DNA of 64,000 bases from Skeletonema tropicum. Its lineage: Eukaryota > Bacillariophyta > Thalassiosirophyceae > Thalassiosirales > Thalassiosiraceae. This document shows positions 52,447-63,017 of this stretch, piece by piece (the stretch's first letter is position 1; each line of letters begins with the position of its first letter). The stretch lies in contig CM074127.1 in assembly GCA_037178625.1 (NCBI GenBank), positions 2,046,001 through 2,110,000 of the forward strand, in the 5' to 3' direction. Made by a program: the position numbers and the translations under genes. Under the pieces are notes generated by a model. That model searched no databases. It had not been told where the DNA came from and saw nothing but the letters and a program-made list of their open reading frames with translations.

Positions 52447-53755
52447 TCAGGATCGATGGGGAACAAGAACCTGCTGGCCTTGCGCATTAACTTGGATGGA
52501 ATAAAGTTGCTGCTGAGCCGGTGCTGGTGGGGCTACTGCTGCTGATGAAGTGGCGAATACTGGTGCTGGTTGAGGTTGAGGAGGAGCTTGTGGAACTGGA
52601 GCTGGCGGAAGCTGTTGCTGAGCGACGAGGTAGGAGCCTTGGAGTTGCTGAGGCGGCGCTTTCTCCTCACTATCTTTGAATTTACGTTCGTAGCCCTTCT
52701 TCCACCAATAAGGAGCCGCCGTTTTGGTCTTGCCTTGGTAGAATTTCTCTGCGGCATCCTTCTTGAAGTTGGGTCCACTGGGACAGTAGATGCAATCACG
52801 GTATTTGTGCTTGTGCGTTGGATGGAGTGAACATTGCTTGTCGTGGAAGTTGGAGTTGTCGTTGTTGCTGTTGTTATTGCCTTTGTTGTTGTTGTTGTTG
52901 CGGTTGTTCTTATTGCGGTTGCCCCTCTTCTTCTTCCTCGGATGTTGATCATGTCCACCATCATCATTGGCTTCATCATCATCGTCATCCCTCCTTCTCT
53001 TCCTCTCTTCCTGTTGCTGAAACTGCTTTCGTACTTCCTTACCATACTCACGAGACCACAACGCCTCGAGAGTATCCAAGGTCAAAGACATCTAAGTCCT
53101 TCTCTTCCTCAACGTAATCTCTTGCTTCCTCGGGTAGGCCGTTCCATACCGCGTTCGTCTTCATGAGGTCGGAGCATTGTGCTCCCGCACGAGGCATCAT
53201 CTCACTGAATCTCCAAAGTTCCGACATTCGGTTCACGTAGAGGCTCGGTTTGATGGGCATGTTGAACTCCTTCTGATTCTTGTACTTGAAGGAGAGAAGG
53301 TGTTGATCCATGGCGTCCCCTGGGTTGGCGCTCTTGGTCCACAAAATGAAGAAGGCGGCCAAGGCGTCCTCAAAATCGTGCTCAGTTGCTCTGTTGGCAG
53401 GGTCCCAAGTGTCATGACCTTCATCCAACAGCCTCCTCCACAGGTTCTTCATTGGTCCGTCGAGTAGTTTGCCATAATTGGTGAAGCGAGCATCAGCATT
53501 CCAATTGCACTCATCTGCTTGCTCGAGAAAGGACTCTATTTGGTTCAAGTAAGGTTCGCCTTCATCACTGGGCGAAGTTTCCCTAAACACGACGTAGTCT
53601 TCCTCTGTCTTACTTCCATCGGGACGAAGACCATAAAGAGTCTTAGATCCGAAGCGAGGCATCTCTCGGAGGGCTGCTGTACTCTTGGAGGCGAGCGAGT
53701 TTTGGCGGAAGCGAAAGCTAGTGATCCAGGCATTTTTCGATTTGTAGGAATTCAT
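52447..53755 (-). CDS. Gypsy gag with a +1 frame break
   Basis: The first ATG is at 53755. Residues about 55-235 are a capsid-like helical region (YLNQIESFLEQADECNW ... LMKTNAVWNGLPEEARDYV). Near 53075-53090 the frame must shift by +1 (at GTCTTTGACCTTGGAT) to continue with LDTLEALWSREYGKE. Then follow a basic Asn/Lys-rich region, a Cys/His cluster (CSLHPTHKHKYRDCIYC) like a zinc knuckle, and a Pro/Gln/Ala-rich end. The frame stops at UGA and pol follows in phase. The shift could be a mutation or a programmed event; the former is more likely. Confidence 0.85.
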
Positions 53756-53811
53756 TTTCAACGTAGATTTTTCTTCTTTGTTTGGCTGTTAATGTGGGAG
53801 TATATATACTG

Positions 53812-54042
53812 TGTCCAATCTTGCTAACAATTGAGCTATTGATCAATATATTTGGTGATATAACAAAAGACTTATTATGACTTAAAATATAAAGGAAACG
53901 ATCAACGTTTTTGGATTCGGTTCAACTTGTGCTTTCATTGGCGATGTCATGATAGACCAGCCTCGAGAAAGCATTCCGAAACATATTGAGAAACGAGAAA
54001 CCAGATAACATAAATATGAATTTGATTGATGTCCGACACTAC
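53812..54042 (-). repeat. 5' LTR of the gypsy element, outer end truncated
   Basis: Identical to the left LTR over 227 bp apart from one base (TATATT versus TTTATT). Similarity stops at CACTAC (54042), about 12-16 bases before the expected TGTCACACC end, so the outer tip is lost or was replaced at the junction with the copia remnant. Confidence 0.85.
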
Positions 54043-54171
54043 CTTCGAAGTTTTGTTAGAAGTCTCTATGTATTGCTCCACAGAATCACTGCTACAATAG
54101 CCGTAGCTATTCGCACACGTTGCTCTACTCTTGTTACTTTCTTCTTATTACGAATTACTTATTGTTCCGAA

Positions 54172-56169
54172 TTATGATACGTGTCTCTTCCCTGAGACAC
54201 TCAACTCCCGCCATAATGCTTGACTATGCTTGGGCTGAATAACGCGCTCTAACGCCCTCCCTAGCTCAAGCATTGGACAGCTATCGAGAAATGTCCTACC
54301 ACCGGTTACACTCCTCCTGTCGTCTGTAGTTGTGGCGTAATCAGAATCCGATCTACTACTGCTTTCGAACTCAAAATCCTCATCACCACTCCATACCATA
54401 TTTGGACTCAACGTCCCTCCTCTATCACCACTCCATACCATATTTGGACTCAACGTCCCTCCTCTGTTTGGCGTGCTTGTCACATATCTATTCCTCGAAT
54501 GTAAAGCTGCCTTGCATGCTCCCCTTTGAGCTGACATTTGCATTGCTAGACCCCTTACTGCATCACAGCATTCAGGCCTTGGCCGCATCAACTTCCTAAT
54601 TTCCGTATTCTCAGCTGCAATTAGCTGCCCCGATCCATCTCCACGCACAAGAACTTGACCCTCCCTTGCTGGAGCATTTGGATCTTTAACATCCGATACG
54701 TCATACTCATCCATGGGTTTCTGTTTCAACACCGGATGCTTGAACCTCACGGTCCCCAATCCATCTTCATCACGTCTAACGTCGATCTTGTTTCCGACAT
54801 CTTCACATGCACTTGTACTATTCTCTCCCGAGTTTGTTACGCTTGCTTTGTCTTGCATATTCAAATGTAACTCTCGTACTCGCCACAGATACTTCTCTTG
54901 CTCTTCCGAATACACCTTCCAGCTTGCTATCAACAACAATATCCACATACCAATGCTTTCCCCGTCGTTGTACCTATTTGCCTCGCTGCTTCGACATTGC
55001 CTTCCAGCTTCAACTCTACCTCCGTACTTCAGGCCATCCACTGAATGCGATCTTCGCACTTTCCCATGTTCGAGCGTCTCACTTTCAGCTGCATTGAACT
55101 TCACTTCAGTCTTTTCCAGACTTGACTCCGTAATATACGCGCTCTTTCCATTGCATTGTTCAGCACCATTGTACAGAACTACTAAACTGCAGTCGTACTC
55201 CAATACCGCATTGCTTCTGCTACTACTCATTCCGACTTGCTCATGCGCTATCCCTACAGCACGATCATCTCTTCTTCCGATATCTCCTGTACCGACTCGT
55301 TCACTTGCCTTACTCACTCTGGCATCACCCATACAATCATGAGCATGAGAATGTTGAGCTACATTTATCACTCTCCCCAGCTTGACATTGTCATGTTTCA
55401 TCATGCGACCTTCACTCATGTCACAATCACACAGCTCCCGTTCACCGTAACACCTACAGCAAACTTCACAAGCTACTGACAACTCCGTGTCACTATTCTC
55501 GGCCACTTCTGCGCCTGCACCATCTTGAGTTTGAGAATGTCGAGTATCACTCAACACTCCTCCCTGCTTGACATTCAAATCATCATACACTGAACTTCCA
55601 TCTAGTGTACCTTCAACGACTGCTCTCTTCTCCGAGCTATCTTTGCTTTTACCGACCGCCCTCTTGTCCGAGCTAGTCACCACCTTTTCACCTGATGCAT
55701 GCATCTCAACTCTATGATTGCACACCTCCCTTTGATCATCACTCGTTTCATTTCTAGTCGACCTTTCGACTTCCAAGCTACTAATGTTGCCATGCTGATC
55801 TTCCACGGCTTCATTCAACCAGACTTCATCATCTACGTCACTTCGGGATCGTCGAGCATCACAACACTCTCCCCCTTGTCCACTTCGGGATCGTCGAGCA
55901 ACACAATGCTCTCCCCCTTGATCGACATCCATGACACTATAATTCACATTGCACTCTTCTGCACTATCCAAACTATCGTCTGAATCATATTCTACTTCGT
56001 ATCTCCCCGAGACACTTGGGAATTGTCGAGCAATGCTCAACTCCCTCCCTTGCTCGACGTACACATTCGAGCCTCTCTCTTCATTCACTGTGCAAGATTT
56101 CAAGACATTGACTTCAGCTAGACTAATTGAATCATCTTCATCTACTGAGTCACAAGTCATCTCGATCAC
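54172..56169 (-). pseudogene. Low-complexity frame of the copia remnant
   Basis: A 665-codon open frame rich in Ser, Asp, Glu, Arg and Val with repeated GGE-x-C-x-ARRSRS blocks (DNA repeat at about 55840-55925) and a tandem 42-bp repeat at about 54382-54465. A short hydrophobic stretch (MWILLLIASWKV) occurs in the middle. No catalytic motif was recognised. The frame may be open because of compositional bias; it is kept here because it is continuous with the copia-like frame to its right. Confidence 0.45.
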
Positions 56170-56184
56170 ATCATCGCCAACCCT

Positions 56185-56395
56185 GCTGAATTCCTCGACT
56201 CCCAGTCTTTCATTATCATTGCTAGCCCTGCCGAACTCTTCGACTTCCAGGCCCTTTTCCTCTTTGCCAGCCCTGCCGAACTCCTCAGCTTTCAGGCTAT
56301 TTGTACCATTACCAGCCCTGCCAAAACCCTCGACTTTCAGGCTATTTGTACCATTACTTGACCTGCCGAACCTCTCGACTCAGCAATCATCTCAT
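56185..56395. repeat. Minisatellite, period about 42-45 bp
   Basis: About five imperfect repeats of the block AGCCCTGCCGAACTC-CGACTTYCAGG-TTTGTACCATT. It separates the two copia-derived frames. Confidence 0.8.
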
Positions 56396-56564
56396 ATTTA
56401 CTCATCGCTTGACTTCGACTGTGTTGACTCTGACTCATGAAATCAATATCAGCCATAAAGCCATTCGCTCCGACTATAAACAAGGAAAATGCCAGCATTG
56501 CCAATCAACGCTCTCCTGACGATCGCGTCAACTTCTTTCCCATTCATGCTCATCGACTCAATAT

Positions 56565-57614
56565 TCATGTCATCGACTTCCGAGCTGATTCCACGTCCAA
56601 GAATTTACATTTCTTGCTTTCATCAGCACCTCCTGTGCTGACTTTACATTTGTAGCTCTTATCAGCACCTCCTGTGCTGAGCCAGCCATCCACTTCAATT
56701 GCTCTATCGATTCCATTCACAACTCGTGAACTATCATCGCAATACTCTGCCAACATCTGCACCTGGGACATTTCCCTTACAGATATTACCTTCGACCCAT
56801 CCGAGCCAGACTTGAAGTGCGCTCTGCCGATCATCTGCACCAAGGACCTTTCCTTTACAGATATTACCGTCGACCCATCCGAGCTAGGACGCCAAATGCT
56901 AACTTCGTTACCTTTGAAGTTACCGCATTTACTTTCGCTGACAATATTCCCCATGCCGTGGTGAACATACACCATATTATCTCCGGCACTATCATCAACT
57001 CCCACGCTGAGGAATAACTTGGCCAAGGTCATGTCTTCTCCAACATTCGACCTAATTGTTTTGCTCAGTCCTAACCAACCTTTGCTCATTTTACTTCCGA
57101 CGACGACTCCTTCCTCAGATCGTGTGACTGTAGTACCTGTGAATACAGACACTCTCCCTGCTACAGACTCATGATCTGTACGCTTCACACATCGTCCATC
57201 ATTGCCATTCAGGTATGTTACGACTTCACTCGTCGAATCATCCTTCTTTTGATAATACATTTCACCCATCCATAGCACATCTCGAGAAGTCACTACTCGG
57301 TTAGTTCCTGGATTGTACATCCGCCTGCTATCTGACTCTCGATTGGGAGCATATCCAACGAACAACATCTTGATGCCCCTGTCACCAGATTTGCCGTCTT
57401 TGCCTTCCTTGACGATTCCTGCTTCGCCAAATGTTCTCAACTCCTTCGCCCAATTCGCATTCGATCCATACACATGCTCATCACGTGTCTTGCGTTCTCC
57501 ATTGAGCTCAACAACCACCAGTCCATCTAGTTGGACAGCACACCTGATTGATTCGATTACAACATTGCCTCGAACTTCATCAGGGATATTCGCAGCTCTC
57601 ATCTTCGCATTCAC
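56565..57614 (-). pseudogene. Copia integrase C-terminal fragment
   Basis: The 349-codon frame opens with GTG rather than ATG and starts partway through the copia polyprotein. The conserved order of ELRTFGEAGIV, FVGYAP, MYNP-x-T and SRDVLWM identifies the Ty1/copia class. The end is a repetitive tail with twice-repeated (STGGAD-[EK]S-[YK]KCK). The integrase catalytic core and reverse transcriptase are missing, so it is a remnant. Confidence 0.75.
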
Positions 57615-57799
57615 ATGTATTGACTATTTGCTCTCGCTGGTCGATCTTTTCCACGCACAAGAACTTGACCCTCCCTTGCTGGAGCATTTGGATCTTTAAC
57701 ATCCGATACGTCATACTCATCCATGGGAAGATGGAACTTTTATGTCATCAGCCCATTTTCAAACCGGAAGACATACGTCGGAATAGCACTGTACCCAGA

Positions 57800-58272
57800 G
57801 GAGCGGGGGCTTTGACATTATCATCATATTATGACAATTTTATTATTTTACGGCTGTGTATTGAGGAGCCTAGTCGTTCTCTGGCTGGGTACAAAGAGTG
57901 GCTTTATCACTTCACGGGGAATGACGTCAGCAACGAGACAGTCCGTCGTCCTTTCAAGTCCGGGTACATCCATCAAGCCAACCTCTAGTAAAGCCGAACT
58001 TGTGTCATACGACAAATTCAAACCCAACAACGTAGTGAAAGCTATAGAGTACATGAGTATGCTTAAGTGTCTTGACTTCAGTCGAGTTATTTTGGGGGAC
58101 GAAAAGCTTCTGAAAGGGCAGGAGTTATACAATCGGAAAGCCCGAATAAGCCCGATCACATACAGGTGAAAAGCCGAAGCAAGTGGTTGACCCCGATTTT
58201 CGAATGACTCATTCCATCACCGCGTTTACTTCACTTACGGCTGACACCCCCGTTTGGTATAGAATTCTATAG
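57800..58272 (+). pseudogene. Frameshifted IS630/Tc1-like transposase fragment
   Basis: Three successive frames give one coherent protein. Frame 1 (to about 57985) has ALTLSSYYDNFIILRLCIEEPS and GNDVSNETVRRPFKSGY, a helix-turn-helix region. Frame 2 (to about 58155) has VSYDKFKPNNVVKAIEYM and VILGDEKLLKGQELYNRKAR, with the first catalytic Asp. Frame 3 (from 58162) has TGEKPKQVVDPDFRMTHSIT and ends at a stop after DTPVWYRIL. The catalytic second half is missing. At least two frame breaks make it a clear pseudogene. Confidence 0.7.
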
Positions 58273-58275
58273 AAT

Positions 58276-58877
58276 TCATGAAGGAAATAACGACGCCGGG
58301 GAAGACTTCATCATCAGGTTTCGTACTTCCTTCATAATCACTTTAAAGAATATCTCTCTTTTTTCTTTGCGTCGCCTCTTATTTTCACTTGACGTTGGTT
58401 GAACTCTTCTTTACTTTCATAGACAGCGGAAAACTCGAGAAAGCCACCATCTTCATTATCATCTTCTACAACAGATGCAACTGAAGTTACATCGTTGCCG
58501 TCGCTCTCGTCGTCGTTATCATCAGAGAAGTAAGCATCTGGTCTTTCTCTTTCATCTTCCTCACTGCTCTCCTACTGCTGCTGCTACTACGACTACTACT
58601 AATGCTGCTGCTACCAACAATGAAGTTACTGCTATTGGATCTTTGACTCATATTGATTTATTTTGTGACCCTCCTGACGGAGCGGTAATAAAGGCCGGAT
58701 TTCCCCCGGTTCTTGCTATGCTATCGTGGCCGTTACACGGCAATACGGTGGTTACGTCGCTACAGTAAGGGTGCAGTCCTATGGAACTTGGTCTTCCCCC
58801 TCGATCTAGAGCGGTGGTTACGTCGCTGGGTCGATGTGGAAAGGTGGAGGCAGTAGTAATGGCCTTATTTTCCCCTT
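58276..58877. other. Intergenic region, no gene recognised
   Basis: About 600 bp between the transposase remnant and a MITE. It contains a short duplicated motif, GTGGTTACGTCGCT (58748-58761 and 58813-58826). The frame at 58475-58768 is Thr/Ala/Asn-rich and not convincing. Confidence 0.45.
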
Positions 58878-59445
58878 GCTAATGGCTAAAATAATTGGCG
58901 AGAATTTTTGCGTCAATAAATTTGGCGCCAACCGTAGTAAAAGACAGAAAAAGCTAGCAGAACTCTCACAAAACAATCATGGCGGCACTTCAGTAGGGTA
59001 TAAAAGTAATGGCAGGCGGATATACCCCAATAACCCTATGACTATTTGATAGCACACATCATCAGCTTTCGATAGAGCCGCTAGCCGCCGTTGGGTGGGC
59101 TGTATTCGCCATGCTGTAGCTGCCGATGTGGTCAGATGCTGTGTCTGGCGAGGATTTTTGTTAGTGTTTTTAACACGTGAGGAGCTGCCAAAATTAGCAA
59201 TATTCGTCGAGTAAAATCTCGACATAAATCAACTATAACTATATCAAACCAAGAATAATTATTCATCAATAGTCTTCTGTTTGGCATTCCTAGTGGACAT
59301 TTTTGTCTAAGATCTAGTATGAGTGTCTAGTAGGTGGGTATACTCACATGGTTGTTTTGACGTGTTTTGTGAGTTTTACTAGCTTTCCACTAGCTAAAAA
59401 TTTCTCGCCAATTATTTTAGTTCGCCAATTATTTTAGCCGCTAGC
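58878..59445. mobile_element. MITE, about 570 bp
   Basis: The left end reads GCTAATGGCTAAAATAATTG (then GCGAGAA) at 58878. The right end carries the inverted form ending at 59445, with its AAAATAATTGGCGA block present twice. The interior is non-coding. It has the size and structure of a miniature inverted-repeat element; the parent transposon is not in the window. Confidence 0.7.
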
Positions 59446-59805
59446 TTGCCATCATCATTTCAACTCTCAAAAAAAGATCCTTAAAAAATAATTTATAAAA
59501 ATGGATTTTCGCGCGGTCGGTTGAAATTGATAATACTCTACTCGACTAGATCTATCCAAAACTGCTATAAAAAGGATGATTTTGTGATTATCTCTAGAAG
59601 AAAAAATTTTTCGGCTCACCATTTCCAACTGGGAATGGCTATCAAATGGGACCGTCTACAACTGGGAATGACTATCAAATGGGACTGCCGAATCTCGGAT
59701 TTTGACTTGACTGCCGAATACCCAAAACCTTACTTCTGAAGCAACGAGCGAGCCATCACCTAAGTAATGCACAGAAGAAGGTCATCATCGAGGAAGTAAA
59801 GCATC
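59446..59805. other. Intergenic region with a 29-bp tandem duplication
   Basis: 360 bp upstream of the methyltransferase gene. A 29-bp block with AACTGGGAATG-CTATCAAATGGGAC is repeated at about 59627-59685. The segment TGCCGAATACCCAAAACCTTA at about 59718 is the inverted partner of the copy at 42248. Confidence 0.55.
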
Positions 59806-60900
59806 ATGAAACTAACAGTGTTTCAAGACTACGCAAGTTCCCTTTCGATAGGCCAGAAAGACTCTCATGGAGAGAATGATGGAAATGATGCCGCAGCGGT
59901 ATTTTTCGAACTTGCAAATGCTGAGTTGATCGGATATAGAGTTGCTAATAACTCATCATCTACAAATGAAGATGATGAAATGGTGATTATCAAGCAACAC
60001 AGTGATGCAAAATCACATACCGGCGGAATAATTTGGGAGACGTCTTATTTGCTGGCAAATTTCTTGTCATCAAAGTTTGGCAGTAACATCGACAGAAACA
60101 AAGTATACGGAGAACGCGATTACCCGCTGGGGAAAACACTAGAAATAGGGGCTGGATGCGGAATGCTTGGTTTGATAGTTGCTGCAAATAAACTAGCGTC
60201 TAGAGTTGTAATGACTGAGGCAGCGGAAGTAATGGACATTTTAACTGAGAACGTGGACCAAAACGTAGCTAAATCTCAAGCAACAAATAATGCGAGTGAC
60301 TGTGACGATGACGGCAGCAGCAGCAGCAGTATAAAAGGAATTCATGGCACAAATCATAAACCATCTTGTCCTAAAGAATGTGTATCAGTCCGTCGATTGC
60401 GGTGGGACTGTTTAGAAGAGGATGTCCTAGCTGTTACCGACACTTGCTTGGCGCAAGAGAATGATCTAAAACCCAACTCCTTTGATACAATAATTGGAAC
60501 TGACGTTGTCTTTTCTCCTTCATTGGTTTGTCCGCTTCTTGAAACAATCAAGCTTATGGCCCGCACGAAAGATGCACAATCAACAAAAGCAACCAGAATA
60601 TATCTTTGTTTACAGATACGTTGCGCTGACTCTCACTCGCTATTGTTTTCAGAAGCCCACAAGTATGGATTAGAGGTTATAGATGTTACAGAAGAACTAG
60701 TATCATTCTGCCCTTGGGCGGAGGAACTAGAATGTCTGCTGCTGAAGATCAATGTTAAGGAGGAAGTAACAAAGCAGAGTAAGAAACGGAAGAAGCATTC
60801 AATGGAGAAGAAACGCAAAAAGACGTCATCAAAAGAAGGGAAGAAAAGCAAGAACAAAGATAAAAAGAGTTCAAAGAGAAGGAAAAGAGACGAATGCTGA
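59806..60900 (+). CDS. METTL21/Methyltransf_16-type protein lysine methyltransferase
   Basis: The 364-residue product shows the METTL21 family order: HTGGIIWETSYLLANFL (71-87, the [TS]G-x-x-[VI]W-[ED] signature), motif I LEIGAGCGMLGLIVA (112-126), an acidic motif II (VVMTEAAEVMDIL), a Trp-containing RRLRWDCLEED and motif IV IIGTDVVFSPSLVCPLLETI. These enzymes transfer methyl from S-adenosylmethionine to lysines of chaperones and translation factors. A Ser/Asp insertion (about 155-185) and a 50-residue Lys-rich tail (KKRKK repeated), probably nuclear or nucleolar, are extra. The tail and the last two-thirds of the sequence have no frame break. Substrate unknown. Confidence 0.85.
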   Translation: MKLTVFQDYASSLSIGQKDSHGENDGNDAAAVFFELANAELIGYRVANNSSSTNEDDEMVIIKQHSDAKSHTGGIIWETSYLLANFLSSKFGSNIDRNKVYGERDYPLGKTLEIGAGCGMLGLIVAANKLASRVVMTEAAEVMDILTENVDQNVAKSQATNNASDCDDDGSSSSSIKGIHGTNHKPSCPKECVSVRRLRWDCLEEDVLAVTDTCLAQENDLKPNSFDTIIGTDVVFSPSLVCPLLETIKLMARTKDAQSTKATRIYLCLQIRCADSHSLLFSEAHKYGLEVIDVTEELVSFCPWAEELECLLLKINVKEEVTKQSKKRKKHSMEKKRKKTSSKEGKKSKNKDKKSSKRRKRDEC

Positions 60901-61036
60901 CATCATACTTAAATTCTGCTTGCTTGGAATATTGATTATGTATTTAGCTCTCAAGCGAATAATGACCAGGCGTTGTGAATAGCCTTCAGAAGCCATAATG
61001 CCTGTTTCCAGCCACTCTTCCATTTCAATCTACATA

Positions 61037-62530
61037 TTAATAAAATCCATACAATCCCAAAATGATCATTTCATACGCCACTGTCATCAAATGCCACCTC
61101 AAATCCAAGCTCGCCGACTTGGCAGCAGGCGCAAACATCCGTAACATGAACAACAACAGCCCATCCCCCAAAGCTTGCGCCTTCCAAATCATTTTGGAAG
61201 ATACCACCCCATGCCTATCCACATGCTCGGGAGAGCCTGGTTCCATAGTTCTATTTCCTTTGGACCATGCTCCAACACTGGCAAATTTCAATACACAGCC
61301 CAAGACTAGGTACATCCCCAGCAACTGACTCACAAGTTTATCTCCAGCGTACAATGGTGACTCTAATCCATATTCGTCAGCTTCCACTGTATCTGGAGGT
61401 GGTGAATGGAAGAATGCTCCAGTCCATTCGAGATAAATGTCATCTCGTGGGACAAAGGGTATGATGGAACCAGCGAAGAAGAGATCACGGATGGAAATTA
61501 ATGCTATTGTTGATGAGACAATGAGTACTGTCCGCAATGCAATGCGTGAGGGAATTGAGTTTGGATCTTCTTGTGGATTGTATTCTTGTGTAACGGATGA
61601 AGAAGATGACGATGCATCTTTCTCTTTTGATTTCTTCTTCTTTTGTGCTGGTCGTTTCTGCTGCTGCTGTTGTTGCTTGACAACAACATTCTTCTTTGTC
61701 TTCTTCATACTCATTCTCCGACTCAACAAGTATGCACCAAACACCAACGCCTCAATTAAACTCGCCATAACAAGCATAGCCACCAATGGTTCAGCACCAG
61801 CATTTCTCAATTCCTCAATCCTCACCATATAAAACGCCGCAACACATAAATTTCCCAAAATTCCCAAAGTCAAAATGGGATCATAATGTCCAATACTCCA
61901 ACTAGCACCTCTCATTTTAATCCCACTCCCTTCTTCAATTGCCGGCATGGGCGCTGACTGGAATACAATCGACCATAATTTCGTAGTGTGATATCCCATG
62001 GCAGCAACACCGGCCATTTTGCGAACGAACAGCCCTCCCATATCATTGTCATCCGATGTGTACGGGCGGATGGAGCCCAATCCTCCCCGAGATGATTTCC
62101 AGTAAGCCTTGGAGGTGTCATCGTCGTGATACCATTTTTGTGATTTGGTGTGCTCCAGGTAGGATAGTTCGGCCTCGGCGAGGGATGGAGGAGCGGATAT
62201 GGGGAGGTTGAGAAGGAGGGGTTGGCCGGTGGCGAATGCATCGCGGAAGGACATGACCCAGAACAGACCGGAGCAGAGGAGTGTGATTAGTACTAGTGGT
62301 AGAGGGAGGAGGTGATGGATTGCAGACGATGACGATGATGACGAGTGAGCAATGCCATTGGAAGCTGCAGCAGCAGCAGTGGGCTTGTTGGATTTGGCAT
62401 TGTCATACGCTTCGCTGCTTTTTTCACCCTTCTTTGTTGCAACCTCGTTTTTGTCAGCTTCTTTGGCTGCAGCTTCATCGCTGCTGAGATGAGGGAAGAT
62501 CCTTCTTCTTCGCACTTCCGACTCCGACAT
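61037..62530 (-). CDS. Multi-pass membrane protein of unknown function
   Basis: The best start is the ATG at 62530 (MSESEVRRRRIFPHL), giving 497 residues; the frame is open further upstream to 62731. The N-terminal 60 residues are charged and Ala/Lys-rich. Six or so hydrophobic segments follow: LLPLPLVLITLLCSGLFWVM, ILTLGILGNLCVAAFYMV, PLVAMLVMASLIEALVFGAY, RTVLIVSSTIALISI, SQLLGMYLVLGCVLKF and MTVAYEMIILGLYGFY. A Gln/Lys-rich loop (VVVKQQQQQQKRPAQKKKKSK) separates the halves. Ser and Ala repeats fit slippage-prone DNA. No family was recognised. Confidence 0.65.
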   Translation of the reverse strand: MSESEVRRRRIFPHLSSDEAAAKEADKNEVATKKGEKSSEAYDNAKSNKPTAAAAASNGIAHSSSSSSSAIHHLLPLPLVLITLLCSGLFWVMSFRDAFATGQPLLLNLPISAPPSLAEAELSYLEHTKSQKWYHDDDTSKAYWKSSRGGLGSIRPYTSDDNDMGGLFVRKMAGVAAMGYHTTKLWSIVFQSAPMPAIEEGSGIKMRGASWSIGHYDPILTLGILGNLCVAAFYMVRIEELRNAGAEPLVAMLVMASLIEALVFGAYLLSRRMSMKKTKKNVVVKQQQQQQKRPAQKKKKSKEKDASSSSSSVTQEYNPQEDPNSIPSRIALRTVLIVSSTIALISIRDLFFAGSIIPFVPRDDIYLEWTGAFFHSPPPDTVEADEYGLESPLYAGDKLVSQLLGMYLVLGCVLKFASVGAWSKGNRTMEPGSPEHVDRHGVVSSKMIWKAQALGDGLLLFMLRMFAPAAKSASLDLRWHLMTVAYEMIILGLYGFY

Positions 62531-63017
62531 TTTAGATATAGTCGAGTAAGGATGAGCCAGCAGATCAATGCAAGCCAGCGTGGCAGCGTTCAACAGTATT
62601 GTACATAGGCAAGCAACGAGCGAGGCGAAGGCAAGTGAAAGGCGGCGGCGCAAAGCTTCACATCTTGTGTGGCAATCGGCTCGAAACTTCAATTTAAGTG
62701 GTACCCCATAAAAACATAAAACATATCTCAAATTATTTGTAGAGTAAATAGAAGTAAATGAACATAGGAGAAATCTATCTTCCTATCCAAGATAAAATTA
62801 TCTTCTAGTCTCATTCTTTCTTTGGGTTCTCACTTTGAAACACTTCTAGCCGTTATGTACAATTTCCCATCCCAAAGAAATCCAGAGATTCGACGAAAGC
62901 CGAAAGCGACACATCATGCTGTTGTTAGATGTTGTTCATGACCTATCCATGATAGGAATAAGAAGGAGACGTCAATGCAACGCTCACACAACAATGCAGT
63001 AACTGATAACTAACACA
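62531..63017. promoter_or_regulatory. Divergent intergenic region
   Basis: 487 bp between head-to-head genes. The minus-strand frame stays open to 62731, so part may be 5' coding or UTR. AT-rich around 62700-62800. No defined site was identified. Confidence 0.4.

Larger units (their letters stand above)
42650..54042 (-). mobile_element. Ty3/gypsy LTR retrotransposon, split by a nested insertion
   Basis: Short direct repeats at 42650-42892 and 53812-54042 flank minus-strand gag, protease, reverse transcriptase, RNase H and integrase, in the order of Ty3/gypsy elements (integrase last). Over 227 shared bases the LTRs differ at one site by eye, so insertion was recent. The right-hand (5') LTR has lost its outermost 12 or so bases, and no target duplication is seen. 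About 5.5 kb of foreign DNA (about 44537-50083) interrupts RNase H. Without it the element is about 5.9 kb. Confidence 0.92.
54172..57727 (-). mobile_element. Decayed Ty1/copia retrotransposon
   Basis: The frame at 56565-57614 contains a copia integrase C-terminal signature: HVYGSNANWAKELRTFGEAGIV, RGIKMLFVGYAP and MYNPGTNRVVTSRDVLWM. A second frame (54172-56169, 665 codons) is Ser/Asp/Arg-rich, with internal repeats such as GGTLSPNMVWSGD twice, and no RT motif. A 78-bp segment is duplicated at 54640-54717 and 57650-57727. No LTRs or reverse transcriptase were found. It abuts the gypsy 5' LTR. Confidence 0.7.

Noticed and set aside
54330..56440. Plus-strand Ser/Leu/Thr-rich ORFs (up to 209 codons)
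   Set aside because: They are complements of the low-complexity copia-derived frame and have no motif.
61437..61832. 131-codon plus-strand ORF rich in Phe and Cys
   Set aside because: It is antisense to the Gln/Lys-rich loop of the membrane protein gene.
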